Shown here: piece by piece, positions 1 to 10,194 of the stretch
Layout: the number at the start of each line of letters is the position of its first letter
How positions within the stretch are numbered: position 1 is the first letter of the stretch
Origin: an uncultured Eubacteriales bacterium
GTDB taxonomy: Bacteria; Bacillota; Clostridia; Oscillospirales; Acutalibacteraceae
Reading direction: 5' to 3'
DNA: 64,000 bases
Assembly (NCBI GenBank): GCA_949292775.1
Contig: CASFBL010000005.1
Span: 22,058-86,057 of the forward strand
Position numbers and translations under genes: made by a program
Notes under the pieces: model-generated
What the model saw: only the letters and a program-made list of their open reading frames with translations
Databases searched by the model: none
What the model was told of the DNA's origin: nothing

Positions 1-1
1 T

Positions 2-442
2 GCGCTGCCCGCCGCGGCAGGTATCCTTTTGGTGCTGATGGTCATTGATGTCGATAAAAAATGGGCGTTCGGGGTCTATGCCACCGTGAGCATTTTGTCG
101 CTTTTGGTGCTTCCTGACAAAGAAGCCGCTGTGATGTATGTCTTTCTGTTCGGGCATTATCCCATAATCAAGGCCATTTTAGAGGGGCATTTTCGCGGCG
201 TTCTGCTTTGGGTGCTCAAATTTTTGGTGTTCAATGTTTCCGTGGTGCTCGCTTACTGCATCATCGTGTTTGTGTTCCAGCTGCCGATTGAGGAAATGGA
301 AGAATACGGCAAATGGGCGATATGGGGGCTTTTAGCCCTTGGCAATGTTGTATTTGTGATTTATGACATTGCGCTCTCGCGCCTTGTCACCCTTTATATG
401 CTTAAATGGCGCAAGGCGTTTCGAAAAATCATGCGTTTTTAA
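2..442 (+). CDS. C-terminal part of an unrecognised integral membrane protein
   Basis: The reading frame is open from the left edge of the window, so the true start is missing. The visible part has about five hydrophobic segments with short charged links and ends in a basic cytoplasmic tail (KWRKAFRKIMRF), as expected for a multi-pass membrane protein. I do not recognise the family and assign no function. A strong terminator follows directly after the stop codon, so this is the last gene of its transcript and is separate from pyrE. Confidence 0.7.
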   Translation, partial: ALPAAAGILLVLMVIDVDKKWAFGVYATVSILSLLVLPDKEAAVMYVFLFGHYPIIKAILEGHFRGVLLWVLKFLVFNVSVVLAYCIIVFVFQLPIEEMEEYGKWAIWGLLALGNVVFVIYDIALSRLVTLYMLKWRKAFRKIMRF

Positions 443-474
443 AAACAGGTGCATTTTTTTGCACCTGTTTTTTT
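441..474 (+). terminator. Rho-independent terminator after the membrane protein gene
   Basis: An 11-base-pair perfect stem (AAAACAGGTGC with GCACCTGTTTT) around a T-rich loop, followed by a run of T. It overlaps the end of the upstream stop codon. Confidence 0.9.
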
Positions 475-541
475 AGGATTCCCTTTTCAAAGCGGACGGT
501 TTGTGTTAAAATAAGGAAAATCCATAGGAGGCGTGTAAAAT

Positions 542-1126
542 ATGATCAGTCGTGAAAGAGTAGAAGCGATTTTAAAAGAAGCCGGTGTTTTGCTGGAAGG
601 GCATTTCCTTTTGACCTCCGGCAGACATTCCAACCGTTATCTGCAATGTGCAAAAATTTTCAGAAATACCAAATACAGTGAGGAGCTTTGTGCGGCGCTT
701 GCTGAAAAATATCAGGACGCAGGCGTGCAGGTCGTCATCGGTCCCGCCATGGGCGCTGTGCAGATGGCTTATGAAGTCAGCCGTGCGCTGCATTGCGAAA
801 ACTTCTTCACCGAGCGTGACGAAAACGGCAAAATGACCCTGCGCCGCGGCTTTGCCGTGGAACCGGGCGAAAAGGTGCTCATTGTTGAAGATGTTGTTAC
901 AACCGGCGGTTCTGTCAAAGAAGTCATTGAACTTGTCCGCGCGGCAGGCGGCGACATTGTCGGCGTCGGCTCCATTGTGGACCGTACCGGCGGCAAAATC
1001 GACTTCGGCGTACCGTTCAAAGCGGTGTATTCCGCAGATGTGACCTCTTGGGAAAAAGAGGATTGCCCGCTTTGCAAAGAGGGTAAGCTGGAACTGGTTA
1101 AGCCCGGCAGCCGCAAGATAAAATAA
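542..1126 (+). CDS. pyrE: Orotate phosphoribosyltransferase
   Basis: It joins orotate to PRPP to make orotidine 5'-monophosphate in pyrimidine synthesis and acts in the cytoplasm. The PRPP-binding loop is visible as VLIVEDVVTTGGSVKE near residues 118-133, and the N-terminal LLEGHFLLTSGRHSN segment is typical of the short PyrE type. At 194 residues it is full length. The ATG follows a good AGGAGG site. A C-terminal CPLC pair is present and is common in clostridial PyrE. radC starts 5 bases downstream, so the two are probably co-transcribed; no other pyr gene is in view. Confidence 0.93.
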   Translation: MISRERVEAILKEAGVLLEGHFLLTSGRHSNRYLQCAKIFRNTKYSEELCAALAEKYQDAGVQVVIGPAMGAVQMAYEVSRALHCENFFTERDENGKMTLRRGFAVEPGEKVLIVEDVVTTGGSVKEVIELVRAAGGDIVGVGSIVDRTGGKIDFGVPFKAVYSADVTSWEKEDCPLCKEGKLELVKPGSRKIK

Positions 1127-1131
1127 GCCTT

Positions 1132-1839
1132 ATGCAGGAAAAGCAAAGCCATGCGCACGGCGGTCACCGTGCGCGGCTGAAAGCGCGATTTGTGCGCGAA
1201 GGGCTTTCATCATTTGAAGACCACAACGCGTTGGAATTGCTGTTGTTTTATGCAATTCCGCAGCGTGATACCAACGAGCTGGCGCACCGGCTTATTTCCG
1301 AATTCGGCTCACTTTCCGGCGTTTTGGACGCGAGCGTGGAAGCGCTGATGCGTGTGGACGGCGTCGGCGAAAATACCGCGGTGCTTTTGCATATGCTCCC
1401 CGGTATGTTTGCAAAATATGAGCAGGACAAAGTCCGCACGGATGCACTTGTGCTCAATTCCGCGCAGAAAGCGGGGGAATATCTTGTTTCCCTGTTTGTC
1501 GGAAAAACCACTGAAACGCTCATAGCCGTTTGCATGAACCACAAATGCAAGGTGACCAATACCGTGGTCATTTCTGAGGGTACGCCCGACAGCACGCAAG
1601 TGAACCTGCGCAAAATTGCCGAAGCGGCAATGCATTCGGGCGCGTCCGCAGTCATTTTGGCGCACAATCACCCTGCCGGCGTTGCGGCGCCGTCTGCCGC
1701 CGATGTGGAGGCAACGCGCCATATCGTAATGACTTTGCGAAGTCTCGGCATTACGGTCAACGACCATTTTATCGTTGCCGGAAAAGACTGGTTTTCCATG
1801 GCGACCAACAGCAAATTAAAGCGCATGTTCGGCGCTTGA
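1132..1839 (+). CDS. radC: RadC family JAB/MPN-domain protein
   Basis: This is a 235-residue RadC (UPF0758) protein. It has an N-terminal helix-hairpin-helix-like region (GSLSGVLDASVEALMRVDGVGENTA, around residues 61-85) and a C-terminal JAB1/MPN metalloprotease-like fold with the metal motif AHNHPAG...PSAAD near residues 182-196. The name implies DNA repair, but the molecular role of the family is unsettled. It starts 5 bases after pyrE and ends at a strong terminator. Confidence 0.9.
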   Translation: MQEKQSHAHGGHRARLKARFVREGLSSFEDHNALELLLFYAIPQRDTNELAHRLISEFGSLSGVLDASVEALMRVDGVGENTAVLLHMLPGMFAKYEQDKVRTDALVLNSAQKAGEYLVSLFVGKTTETLIAVCMNHKCKVTNTVVISEGTPDSTQVNLRKIAEAAMHSGASAVILAHNHPAGVAAPSAADVEATRHIVMTLRSLGITVNDHFIVAGKDWFSMATNSKLKRMFGA

Positions 1840-1840
1840 T

Positions 1841-1875
1841 AAAAAGAATCTGCGGCGGCGCTGCGGATTCTTTTT
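1841..1875 (+). terminator. Rho-independent terminator after radC
   Basis: Stem AAAAAGAATCTGC with GCGGATTCTTTTT (one G-U pair) around a GC-rich loop, ending in five T. It isolates pyrE-radC from uvrB. Confidence 0.85.
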
Positions 1876-1935
1876 CACTTTTCGCATATCCTGTAAACAG
1901 ACGCTTTTCTTTGCGCAAAAAGTGGGGGGATGCGG

Positions 1936-1964
1936 TTGACAAAGCGCACAAAACGCGGTATAGT
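1936..1964 (+). promoter_or_regulatory. Sigma-A promoter of uvrBA
   Basis: A perfect -35 box TTGACA (1936-1941), a 17-base spacer and a -10 box TATAGT (1959-1964). The start point would fall near 1971, inside the adjacent SOS box. Confidence 0.88.
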
Positions 1965-1970
1965 ATCAAA

Positions 1971-1982
1971 GAACAAATGTTC
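1971..1982 (+). promoter_or_regulatory. LexA (SOS) box over the uvrBA start point
   Basis: GAACAAATGTTC is a perfect match to the Gram-positive LexA/DinR core GAAC-N4-GTTC. It lies just downstream of the -10 box, where bound LexA would block RNA polymerase. uvrB and uvrA are classical SOS genes, which supports the call. Confidence 0.88.
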
Positions 1983-2016
1983 TAATAAAATCGTGTGATT
2001 TTACGGAGAATCTTGT

Positions 2017-3984
2017 ATGGAAGAACAAAGATTTAAACTGCACGCGCCCTATAAGCCCACCGGCGACCAGCCGCAGGCGATTGCGGCGTTGAGCGAGGGC
2101 GTAGAAAAAGGCTATCAGGAACAGACGCTGCTCGGCGTAACCGGCTCGGGCAAGACATTCACCATGGCCAATATCATTGAAAAGGTGCAGCGCCCAACGC
2201 TCGTTTTGGCGCACAACAAAACCTTGGCGGCGCAGCTTTGCTCTGAGTTTAAAGAATTCTTCCCCGAAAACGCCGTGGAATATTTCGTGTCCTATTACGA
2301 CTATTACCAGCCCGAAGCTTATATTCCCACCACCGATACTTATATCGAAAAAGATTCTGCAATCAATGATGAAATCGATAAACTCCGCCACTCGGCGACC
2401 TCCGCGCTGTCGGAACGGCGCGATGTCATCATCGTGGCGAGCGTTTCTTGTATTTACACCTTGGGCGACCCGATTGATTACCGCAACATGGTGATTTCCC
2501 TGCGGCAGGGCATGCAGAAAGACCGCGACGAGCTGTTGCGCAAGCTTGTGGAAATTCAATATGAACGCAACGACATCAACTTCGTGCGTAACAAATTCCG
2601 CGTGCGCGGTGATGTGGTTGAAATCTTCCCTGTGTATTCCAACGACACCGCCATTCGCGTCGAATTTTTCGGCGATGAAATCGACCGTATCTGCGAAATC
2701 AACGCCTTAACGGGGCAGGTCAAAAATGTTGTGTCCCATGTTGCCATTTACCCGGCGTCGCACTATGTCGTCTCGCCGGACAAGCTCGAAAAGGCGATTG
2801 AAGAAATTTTGGCGGAAATGGAAGAGCGCGTCGCATATTTCACCAAAGAGGGCAAGCTGTTAGAAGCCCAGCGCATCCGTCAGCGCACCGAATATGATAT
2901 GGAAATGCTCCGCGAAACCGGCTTTTGCAAAGGCATTGAAAACTATTCCCGCGTGATGTCCGGCCGCGCGCCCGGTTCTGCGCCGTTTACGCTTTTAAAC
3001 TATTTCCCCGATGATTTTCTGCTGTTTGTTGACGAGTCACATGTTACATTGCCGCAGGTGCGCGGCATGTACGGCGGCGACCGTTCAAGAAAGGAATCCC
3101 TTGTGGACTTCGGCTTCCGCCTGCCGTCGGCTTTTGACAACCGGCCGCTGACCTTTGACGAGTTTTATGCGCGCGTCGGGCAAAAGATTTTTGTCAGCGC
3201 CACACCCGGCGACTTTGAACGCGAAAAGAGCGTCCAAATCGTCGAACAGGTCATCCGCCCGACCGGGCTTTTGGACCCGGAAATTTTCGTCCGCCCGACG
3301 GAAGGGCAAATCGAAGACCTCATTTCCGAAATCCGTCTGCGTACCGAAAAAGGCGAGCGCGTGCTCGTGACAACGCTGACGAAAAAAATGGCGGAAAACC
3401 TGACCGATTTCTTAGACAGCCACGATGTCAAGGTGCGCTATATGCATTACGACATCGATACGATTGAGCGCATGGAAATCATCCGCGATTTGCGGCTCGG
3501 CGAATTTGATGTGCTCGTCGGCATCAACCTTTTGCGCGAGGGGCTGGATATTCCCGAAGTCTCTCTTGTTGCCATTCTCGACGCAGACAAGGAAGGCTTC
3601 CTGCGTTCCGAAACTTCGCTCGTGCAGACCATCGGCCGTGCCGCGCGAAACGCCCACGGCGAAGTGATTATGTATGCCGACAGCGTCACGCCCTCTATGG
3701 AGCGTGCCGTTGAAGAAACCGTCCGCCGCCGCGAAAAACAGATGCGTTATAATGCCGAGCACGGCATCACGCCGAAAACCATTCAGAAAGATGTGCGCGA
3801 AATCCTTGAAATTTCCACACATTCTGACGATAAGAAGCCGAAAAAGCGCCTGAGCGAACGCGAACGGCAGGAAATGATTGTCAAGCTGACGGCGGAAATG
3901 AAAGCCGCCTCCAGACTGTTGGAATTTGAGCACGCCGCCATGCTGCGCGACAGAATCAAAGAGCTCAAAGAAAGGAAACGCTGA
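2017..3984 (+). CDS. uvrB: UvrABC excision nuclease subunit B
   Basis: UvrB verifies damage and loads UvrC in nucleotide excision repair. The 655-residue protein has the helicase Walker A loop GVTGSGKT (40-47), the damage-probing beta-hairpin rich in tyrosine ([10 protein letters not shown], 93-102), the DEAD-like box FVDESH, the conserved [11 protein letters not shown]-like motif VI region and a C-terminal UVR domain that binds UvrC (about 615-652). The ATG follows an upstream GGAG. Its TGA overlaps the uvrA ATG by one base, so the two are translationally coupled. An SOS box controls the promoter. Confidence 0.97.
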   Translation: MEEQRFKLHAPYKPTGDQPQAIAALSEGVEKGYQEQTLLGVTGSGKTFTMANIIEKVQRPTLVLAHNKTLAAQLCSEFKEFFPENAVEYFVSYYDYYQPEAYIPTTDTYIEKDSAINDEIDKLRHSATSALSERRDVIIVASVSCIYTLGDPIDYRNMVISLRQGMQKDRDELLRKLVEIQYERNDINFVRNKFRVRGDVVEIFPVYSNDTAIRVEFFGDEIDRICEINALTGQVKNVVSHVAIYPASHYVVSPDKLEKAIEEILAEMEERVAYFTKEGKLLEAQRIRQRTEYDMEMLRETGFCKGIENYSRVMSGRAPGSAPFTLLNYFPDDFLLFVDESHVTLPQVRGMYGGDRSRKESLVDFGFRLPSAFDNRPLTFDEFYARVGQKIFVSATPGDFEREKSVQIVEQVIRPTGLLDPEIFVRPTEGQIEDLISEIRLRTEKGERVLVTTLTKKMAENLTDFLDSHDVKVRYMHYDIDTIERMEIIRDLRLGEFDVLVGINLLREGLDIPEVSLVAILDADKEGFLRSETSLVQTIGRAARNAHGEVIMYADSVTPSMERAVEETVRRREKQMRYNAEHGITPKTIQKDVREILEISTHSDDKKPKKRLSERERQEMIVKLTAEMKAASRLLEFEHAAMLRDRIKELKERKR

Positions 3985-6815
3985 TGGCAAGCAAAGATAT
4001 TATTATTAAAGGTGCGCGTGAGCACAATTTGAAAAATATAGATGTCCGCATTCCGCGCGATAAGCTGGTGGTGCTCACCGGGCTGTCGGGTTCGGGGAAG
4101 TCGTCGCTTGCCTTTGACACCATTTACGCCGAGGGGCAGCGCCGCTATGTTGAGTCGCTGTCGTCTTATGCGCGCCAGTTTTTAGGGCAAATGGAAAAAC
4201 CGAACGTCGATTCGATTGACGGGCTTTCTCCGGCGATTTCCATTGACCAGAAAACCACCTCTAAAAACCCGCGTTCCACCGTCGGCACAGTGACGGAAAT
4301 CTATGACTATCTGCGCCTTTTGTATGCGCGTGTCGGCATTCCGCACTGCCCGGTGTGCGGACGGGAAATCGTCCGCCAGTCGGTGGACAGCATCGTGGAC
4401 CGTGTGCTTGCCATGGAAGCCGGGACAAAGGTGCAAATCATGGCGCCGGTCGTCCGCGGGCGGAAAGGCGAGCATCAGAAAGAACTGGACGCGGCGCGCC
4501 GTTCCGGCTTTGTGCGCGTGCGTGTGGACGGCAATCTTTACGATTTGTCGGAAGAAATCAAACTCGAAAAAAACAATAAACACAATATTGAGGTCATCGT
4601 TGACCGCTTGGTGATTGCCCCGGAAATCCGCAGCCGCTTGGCGGATTCGATTGAAACTGCGACAGCGCTTACAAACGGCACGGTGATTGTCAATGTGCTC
4701 GACGGCGAGGACATGCTGTTTTCACAGAATTACGCGTGCCCGGAGCACGATATTTCCGTCGATGAGCTCACACCGCGGATGTTCTCGTTTAACAATCCGT
4801 TCGGCGCATGCGAAACCTGCACGGGGCTTGGCGTGTTCTTAAAAGTTGACCCCGATTTGATAATTCCGAATAAAAAGCTGTCTATCCGCGACGGCGCAAT
4901 TCGCGCAAGCGGCTGGTCCAACGCCGAGGGCGGCACCATAGCGCAAATGTATTACGAAGCGCTCGGCAAAAAATACGGCTTTACGCTTGACACGCCGATT
5001 TGTGACTTCTCCAAAAAGGCGCTCGATGCGCTGCTCTATGGCACCAAAGGGCAAAAGCTCAAAATGGTGCGTAAAAATGTTTATGGTACCGGCAGTTATG
5101 AAGCGGCGTTTGAGGGCATTGTCAACAATATGGAGCGCCGCTATAAAGAATCCACAAGCGACTGGGCACGCTGGGAAATTGAACAAGTGATGAAAGCCTG
5201 CGACTGCCCGGACTGCCACGGTGCGCGCTTAAAGCCGGTCACGCTCGGCGTGACGGTCGGCGGCATCAATATTTATGAATTTACAAAGATGTCGATTACC
5301 AAAGAGCTTGCCTTTTTGGATACGCTGGAGTTGTCCGCGCGTGAGCAGATGATTGCCGAACAGATTTTAAAAGAAATCCGAAGCCGCCTGCAGTTCCTTT
5401 CGAGCGTCGGGCTCGAATACCTGACCCTTGCGCGCGCTTCCGGCACACTGTCCGGTGGCGAAAGCCAGCGTATTCGGTTGGCGACGCAAATCGGTTCGTC
5501 CTTAATGGGCGTTTTGTATATCCTTGACGAACCGAGCATCGGGCTTCATCAACGCGACAACGAAAAACTGCTCGGCACTTTAAAACACCTGCGCGACCTT
5601 GGCAATACGCTGATTGTCGTTGAACATGACGAAGACACGATGTATGCCGCCGATTATATTGTAGATATCGGCCCCGGCGCCGGTGTGCACGGCGGCAATG
5701 TGGTCTGTGCCGGTACAGTTGAGGATATAAAAGCTTGCCCGGATTCTATCACAGGGCAGTATTTAAGCGGAAAACGCAAAATCCTTGTGCCTGAAAAACG
5801 GCGACCCGGCAACGGCAAAGAGCTTGTTGTGCGCAAGGCGGCGGAAAACAACCTGAAAAATATCGATGTCCATTTCCCGTTGGGCAAATTTATTGCCGTC
5901 ACCGGCGTTTCCGGCTCGGGCAAATCGTCGCTTGTCAATGAGATTCTCTACAAACACCTTGCCAATGAATTAAACGGCGCGAAAAAGCCCATGGGCAAGC
6001 ACAAAGATATTTTGGGGCTTGAAAATCTCGACAAGGTCGTCGATATTGACCAGTCGCCCATAGGCCGTACACCGCGGTCGAACCCCGCGACTTATACCGG
6101 CGTATTCACTGACATCCGCAACCTGTTCGCCCAAACCCAAGACGCCAAAATGCGCGGCTTTTCGCCGAGCCGGTTCTCGTTTAATGTCAAAGGCGGGCGT
6201 TGTGAAGCTTGTCAAGGCGACGGCATTGTGAAAATCGAAATGCATTTCCTTGCCGATATTTATGTGCCCTGCGATGTTTGTAAGGGTGCGCGCTTCAACC
6301 GTGAAACGCTTGAGGTCAAATATAAAGGCAAGTCGATTTACGATGTGCTGGAAATGACCATAGAAGAAGCCATGCAGTTTTTTGAGCCGATTCCCAAAAT
6401 CTACCGCAAGCTGAAAACGATATATGATGTGGGCCTCGGTTATGTCAAACTCGGACAGCCGGCAACCACGCTTTCCGGCGGTGAGGCGCAGCGCGTGAAG
6501 CTTTCGACAGAGCTTTCCCGCCGCGCGACAGGGCGCACGATTTATATTTTGGATGAGCCGACAACCGGCCTACACACCGCCGATGTGCACCGCCTTATCG
6601 ATGTTTTGCAGCAGCTTGTGGACGGCGGCAATACCGTGGTTGTCATTGAGCACAACCTGGATGTCATTAAGGTTGCCGACCACATTATTGACTTAGGCCC
6701 CGAGGGTGGCGACAACGGCGGCACGATTGTCGCCGAAGGTACGCCCGAAGAAGTTGCAAAATGCAAAAAATCCTACACCGGCCGCTATTTAAAACCCCTT
6801 TTAGAGAAAAAATAA
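3984..6815 (+). CDS. uvrA: UvrABC excision nuclease subunit A
   Basis: UvrA is the damage-recognising ABC-type ATPase dimer of nucleotide excision repair. At 943 residues it is full length. It has two Walker A loops (GLSGSGKSS near 33 and GVSGSGKSS near 640), two ABC signatures ([12 protein letters not shown] and [12 protein letters not shown]), and the CXXC zinc modules (CPVC, CETC, CPDC, CEAC, CDVC). It follows uvrB with a one-base overlap and shares its LexA-controlled promoter. uvrC is not in the window. Confidence 0.97.
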   Translation: MASKDIIIKGAREHNLKNIDVRIPRDKLVVLTGLSGSGKSSLAFDTIYAEGQRRYVESLSSYARQFLGQMEKPNVDSIDGLSPAISIDQKTTSKNPRSTVGTVTEIYDYLRLLYARVGIPHCPVCGREIVRQSVDSIVDRVLAMEAGTKVQIMAPVVRGRKGEHQKELDAARRSGFVRVRVDGNLYDLSEEIKLEKNNKHNIEVIVDRLVIAPEIRSRLADSIETATALTNGTVIVNVLDGEDMLFSQNYACPEHDISVDELTPRMFSFNNPFGACETCTGLGVFLKVDPDLIIPNKKLSIRDGAIRASGWSNAEGGTIAQMYYEALGKKYGFTLDTPICDFSKKALDALLYGTKGQKLKMVRKNVYGTGSYEAAFEGIVNNMERRYKESTSDWARWEIEQVMKACDCPDCHGARLKPVTLGVTVGGINIYEFTKMSITKELAFLDTLELSAREQMIAEQILKEIRSRLQFLSSVGLEYLTLARASGTLSGGESQRIRLATQIGSSLMGVLYILDEPSIGLHQRDNEKLLGTLKHLRDLGNTLIVVEHDEDTMYAADYIVDIGPGAGVHGGNVVCAGTVEDIKACPDSITGQYLSGKRKILVPEKRRPGNGKELVVRKAAENNLKNIDVHFPLGKFIAVTGVSGSGKSSLVNEILYKHLANELNGAKKPMGKHKDILGLENLDKVVDIDQSPIGRTPRSNPATYTGVFTDIRNLFAQTQDAKMRGFSPSRFSFNVKGGRCEACQGDGIVKIEMHFLADIYVPCDVCKGARFNRETLEVKYKGKSIYDVLEMTIEEAMQFFEPIPKIYRKLKTIYDVGLGYVKLGQPATTLSGGEAQRVKLSTELSRRATGRTIYILDEPTTGLHTADVHRLIDVLQQLVDGGNTVVVIEHNLDVIKVADHIIDLGPEGGDNGGTIVAEGTPEEVAKCKKSYTGRYLKPLLEKK

Positions 6816-6830
6816 AATGCCAAAATAAAA

Positions 6831-6868
6831 AGCGCACCCCGGAAGAGCAAAGCTCTAACCGGGGTGCT
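6831..6868 (-). terminator. Terminator between convergent uvrA and ABC permease genes
   Basis: A GCACCCCGG/CCGGGGTGC stem encloses an inner AGAGC/GCTCT hairpin. On the minus strand it is followed by a T-rich run, so it fits best as the terminator of the ABC transporter operon; it may also stop uvrA transcripts. Confidence 0.75.
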
Positions 6869-6894
6869 ATTGTTGTGGGGGGAGTGGTTAAAAT

Positions 6895-9435
6895 TTAGTT
6901 GATTTCCGTTTTCAGCGTGTCTACAATCGTGTCTTTTTTGACTTTCGAGGTTGCGTACCACATTGACATGCCGACAATGAGGAACACTGCCAAAATTACG
7001 CCGAGGTAGATGCGCCAGTCCGGGTAAAATGCGATGTCAAATGAGCCGGAAACCAAAATCTGCTGCATCAGATAAGAACACAGAAGCCCGAGCGGCAACC
7101 CGAAAATGAGCGCTTTCAAGCCGTAAAACAGGCTTTCAAAACGGAGCATTCGGTTAAAGCCTTTCGGCGTAACGCCTACTGATTTGAGCATGGCAAATTC
7201 CTTGCGCCGCAAATCAATACTCGTCGAAACCGTGTTGAAGATATTGGCAACGGAAATCAGCGCCATCAGTGTGATAAAGCCATAGAGGAATACCCGCATA
7301 ATCAGCGTTGTGGAATTCATCATTTCTATGGAGCTTACCATATCAAATACGCCGCTGTCTGCATAATTTCCGTTTTCCAAAAGATCTTGCAAATTCTCTG
7401 TGAGGGCTTCGTGCTTGGTGGTTTCAAAACCAAATGTATAGATGCCGCCGAACACATCAAACCCGGTCTTTTCTGCCGCACTGACCGGCGCGAACGCCAT
7501 AACATATATCGGTGCAGCTAAATTATAGACATAACTCGTGCTGCGGTAGGGGACGAGCGCGCCGACGGTGAGTTCGGTCACCGGGTCGTTGACATCTCGC
7601 GTGGAGGAAAGTTTGGTGCCGATAACGCTGCCCGAAAAGATTTTCGCTGCGTTGCTTGTGTGTTCCAGGCTGTTCATCACCACCATGGAGTCGCCTTTGT
7701 AAAACGGTTGGGGGTTGATGCCGTTTTCTTCGCACATCGCGTTGAAATCCGCATCGTCCACATAACAAAGATAGAGCACAAACCCGCCCTCATCTTTTGA
7801 AAACATATGGTCATAGCCGTTGACAAAGTTGTCTGTTGCCGTGGTGAGCCCCGTGCCGTAAACATAGTTGACGCTGTACATTTTATCAAAATAGCCGAGT
7901 GCTTCGGCTTCTTTTTGGAAATGGTCTTTGTCCTGTGTGTTGACATAAGCATATACCTGATAGGGATTATCCGTAGAAAGTCTGGTTGCCTCTGAAAACA
8001 TATCACAGAAGGAATAGACCGACAAAAACAACACAATGGAGAGCGCCAAAGAAACCGTAATCACGCGGGATTTGCGTCCGTTGCGCTTCATATTTTTATA
8101 AGCGAGCTCGCCCTCATATCCAAAGATTTTGCGAATCAAAACCGGGGCGTGCAGCTTTTTTGCCTTGACGCGCACATCGTTGTTTTGTCGCAGGGCGTCA
8201 ATGGGTGTGGTACGCGAAGCGCGCCGTGCCGGGATATAGGCGGAAATCGCAATGGTGATGATGCTCAAAAGCGCGATAACCGGGATAATCCACCACGGGA
8301 AAGACAGTGTAAAATGCGTATTTTCATAGTTCAGACCGGATTTTGCAAATACCGGCTCTAACAGGCGGAAGGTGACTGCCATGCCGCCGATACCGGCCAA
8401 AAAACCGAGTGGAATGCCAAAGGCGCCGAGCACAGCCCCCTCAAAATAGACCGAGCGGCGTTTCTGTGCCTTGGTTGCGCCGACCGACGCGAGCATGCCG
8501 AGATACCTTGAGCGCTCTGAAACCGAAATGCCGAACGCGTTGTAAATCAGCATCACGGACGCAATCATGATAATCATCATAATCACGCTGCTGAAAGAGA
8601 GCAGGGTAACCATTGTCGCGTCGCTTTCCAACACAATGTAGTTGTAGCGAAACAGCTCAACATGTAGGTTGTAATCGGGCGCAATACCGGCTTTTGTCAG
8701 CGCATTTTTCAAAATATCCAGTGTGCCGCGGTCAAGCGTTTTGGCGGTCAGATAAACTTCGCCGCCTTCTATTTCTTTTTCACTAAGTCCTCGAAAAACG
8801 CTTGTGCTGCCGCTTGGCATATTGTTGCTTTCAGCAATGCCAACCAAAGTAAACGCCGCCGACCCGCTGCTTTCAAATGCCTCGCCTACAGCGTAGGCAC
8901 CGGTGATTTGCAAAGCGTTACCGGCCTCGTCTTTCACCAACCGGGAGCCGAGCTCCAGCTGTACCGTGTCGCCGATTTGCCAAGAAAGCTCGTTCTTTTC
9001 CAAAAATTCGCGGGTTACAACAATTTCGTTTTCATTGCTCGGTAAATTGCCGGTGTAGTTTGCTGTAAACATCGCGCTGAAATAGTCCCGGTTGCCTGCC
9101 AGCATATCGCCGACGCAGACAGAAGCCTTTTTGCCGGAATCTACGCGAACGGCGGCTTTGTCGCCGAGTTCCAGTGTTTTGCAAACGCCGACATATTGCA
9201 AATCTTCGTTTTGTTCGAGTTTTTCAATTTGCCCCGCGTCGGCATTTTCCACTTCTATGTGCCAGTTGCCGCCGGTGTAAGCTTCACTTTGCGCAAAGAC
9301 ATGGATAAGGGAAGTCACCGAAACACAGGTCGCCGTTATCATTGCCACGGAAATAATGATGCCGATAATGGTAATGACCGTTCGTTTTTTGTTTTCCTGT
9401 AAGTGCCGTAATGTCAGCTTGTTGATGATTTTCAT
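6895..9435 (-). CDS. ABC transporter permease with two FtsX domains
   Basis: This 846-residue membrane protein has an N-terminal membrane segment (about 18-40), a large outside domain (about 45-270), three membrane segments forming a first FtsX module, then a second cycle of one segment, an outside domain and three C-terminal segments. The layout is that of MacB/FtsX-type permeases that export or mechanically act on envelope substrates. Its start overlaps the ATPase stop by one base (TAATG). The adjoining two-component system suggests peptide-antibiotic or envelope-stress resistance; the substrate is unknown. It differs from the ten-segment BceB type. Confidence 0.9.
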   Translation of the reverse strand: MKIINKLTLRHLQENKKRTVITIIGIIISVAMITATCVSVTSLIHVFAQSEAYTGGNWHIEVENADAGQIEKLEQNEDLQYVGVCKTLELGDKAAVRVDSGKKASVCVGDMLAGNRDYFSAMFTANYTGNLPSNENEIVVTREFLEKNELSWQIGDTVQLELGSRLVKDEAGNALQITGAYAVGEAFESSGSAAFTLVGIAESNNMPSGSTSVFRGLSEKEIEGGEVYLTAKTLDRGTLDILKNALTKAGIAPDYNLHVELFRYNYIVLESDATMVTLLSFSSVIMMIIMIASVMLIYNAFGISVSERSRYLGMLASVGATKAQKRRSVYFEGAVLGAFGIPLGFLAGIGGMAVTFRLLEPVFAKSGLNYENTHFTLSFPWWIIPVIALLSIITIAISAYIPARRASRTTPIDALRQNNDVRVKAKKLHAPVLIRKIFGYEGELAYKNMKRNGRKSRVITVSLALSIVLFLSVYSFCDMFSEATRLSTDNPYQVYAYVNTQDKDHFQKEAEALGYFDKMYSVNYVYGTGLTTATDNFVNGYDHMFSKDEGGFVLYLCYVDDADFNAMCEENGINPQPFYKGDSMVVMNSLEHTSNAAKIFSGSVIGTKLSSTRDVNDPVTELTVGALVPYRSTSYVYNLAAPIYVMAFAPVSAAEKTGFDVFGGIYTFGFETTKHEALTENLQDLLENGNYADSGVFDMVSSIEMMNSTTLIMRVFLYGFITLMALISVANIFNTVSTSIDLRRKEFAMLKSVGVTPKGFNRMLRFESLFYGLKALIFGLPLGLLCSYLMQQILVSGSFDIAFYPDWRIYLGVILAVFLIVGMSMWYATSKVKKDTIVDTLKTEIN

Positions 9436-10115
9436 TACGCACGCACCTCGTCTCTGACGATTTTACCGTCTTCAACCGAAATGATGCGGTCGGCGGAAAG
9501 GGCGATGCGCTCGTCATGCGTGATAATGACAACCGTCTGGTTGTTTTCTCGGTTGAAACGCCGCAAAAGCGCAATAATCTCGCGGCTGTTTTCGCTGTCC
9601 AAGTTGCCGGTCGGTTCGTCGGCAAGCACCAGCGCCGGATTGTTGACCAGCGCGCGGCCGATGGATACGCGCTGCTGCTGACCGCCGGAAAGCTGGTTCG
9701 GCAGGTGCCCCAGCCGCTCACCAAGCCCCAGCGTTGCAACAAGCGAACGGATTTGCTGTTTGTCAGGTTTTCGGCCGTCCAAAAGCAGGGGAAGCGTCAG
9801 ATTTTCTTCCACCGTCAAAATGGGAAGCAGGTTATAAAACTGATAGATAAGTCCGATTTGCCGTCTGCGGAAAATCGCGAGCGCGGTTTCGTCCAATTTG
9901 CTGATGTCTGTGCCGCCGATTTGCACGCTGCCGGAGGTTGGGGTGTCCACGCCGCCTAAAATATGCAGTAAAGTGGATTTGCCCGAGCCGGAAGGTCCGA
10001 CGATTGCTACGAATTGCCCTTGCGGAATGCTAAAAGAAACATTGTCGAGCGCGCGGACTTCTGTGTCACCTTTGCCGTAGATTTTGGTTAAGTTTTCAAC
10101 TTTTACAATTTCCAT
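9435..10115 (-). CDS. ABC transporter ATP-binding protein, MacB/LolD type
   Basis: This is the ATPase partner of the following FtsX-type permease. It has Walker A (GPSGSGKST), the Q-loop region, the signature LSGGQQQRVSIGRAL, Walker B (ALVLADEPTGNLD) and the switch histidine (ITHDER). I placed the start at the ATG at 10115, which has AAGGAG eight bases upstream; 12 additional upstream codons are open but lack such a site. That gives 226 residues, typical of the LolD/MacB class. Confidence 0.92.
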   Translation of the reverse strand: MEIVKVENLTKIYGKGDTEVRALDNVSFSIPQGQFVAIVGPSGSGKSTLLHILGGVDTPTSGSVQIGGTDISKLDETALAIFRRRQIGLIYQFYNLLPILTVEENLTLPLLLDGRKPDKQQIRSLVATLGLGERLGHLPNQLSGGQQQRVSIGRALVNNPALVLADEPTGNLDSENSREIIALLRRFNRENNQTVVIITHDERIALSADRIISVEDGKIVRDEVRA

Positions 10116-10158
10116 AATGCTTTTCTCCTTTCGATGCCTTAAAGATACCAAACCAATC

Positions 10159-10194
10159 TTACAGCTCGGTGAAAATCAAATAACAGTTTTGTCA
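10159..10194 (-). promoter_or_regulatory. Two candidate response-regulator sites before the ABC genes
   Basis: Between the kinase and ATPase genes lie TTACA-N4-GGTGA (10159-10172) and TAACA-N4-TGTCA (10181-10194), centres 22 bases or two helical turns apart. As I recall, the BceR-family core is TNACA-N4-TGTAA. On the strand facing the ABC genes the inner site reads TCACC-N4-TGTAA, one mismatch from that core. The outer site also has one mismatch and overlaps the kinase stop codon. They may drive extra ABC expression on induction. Confidence 0.45.
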
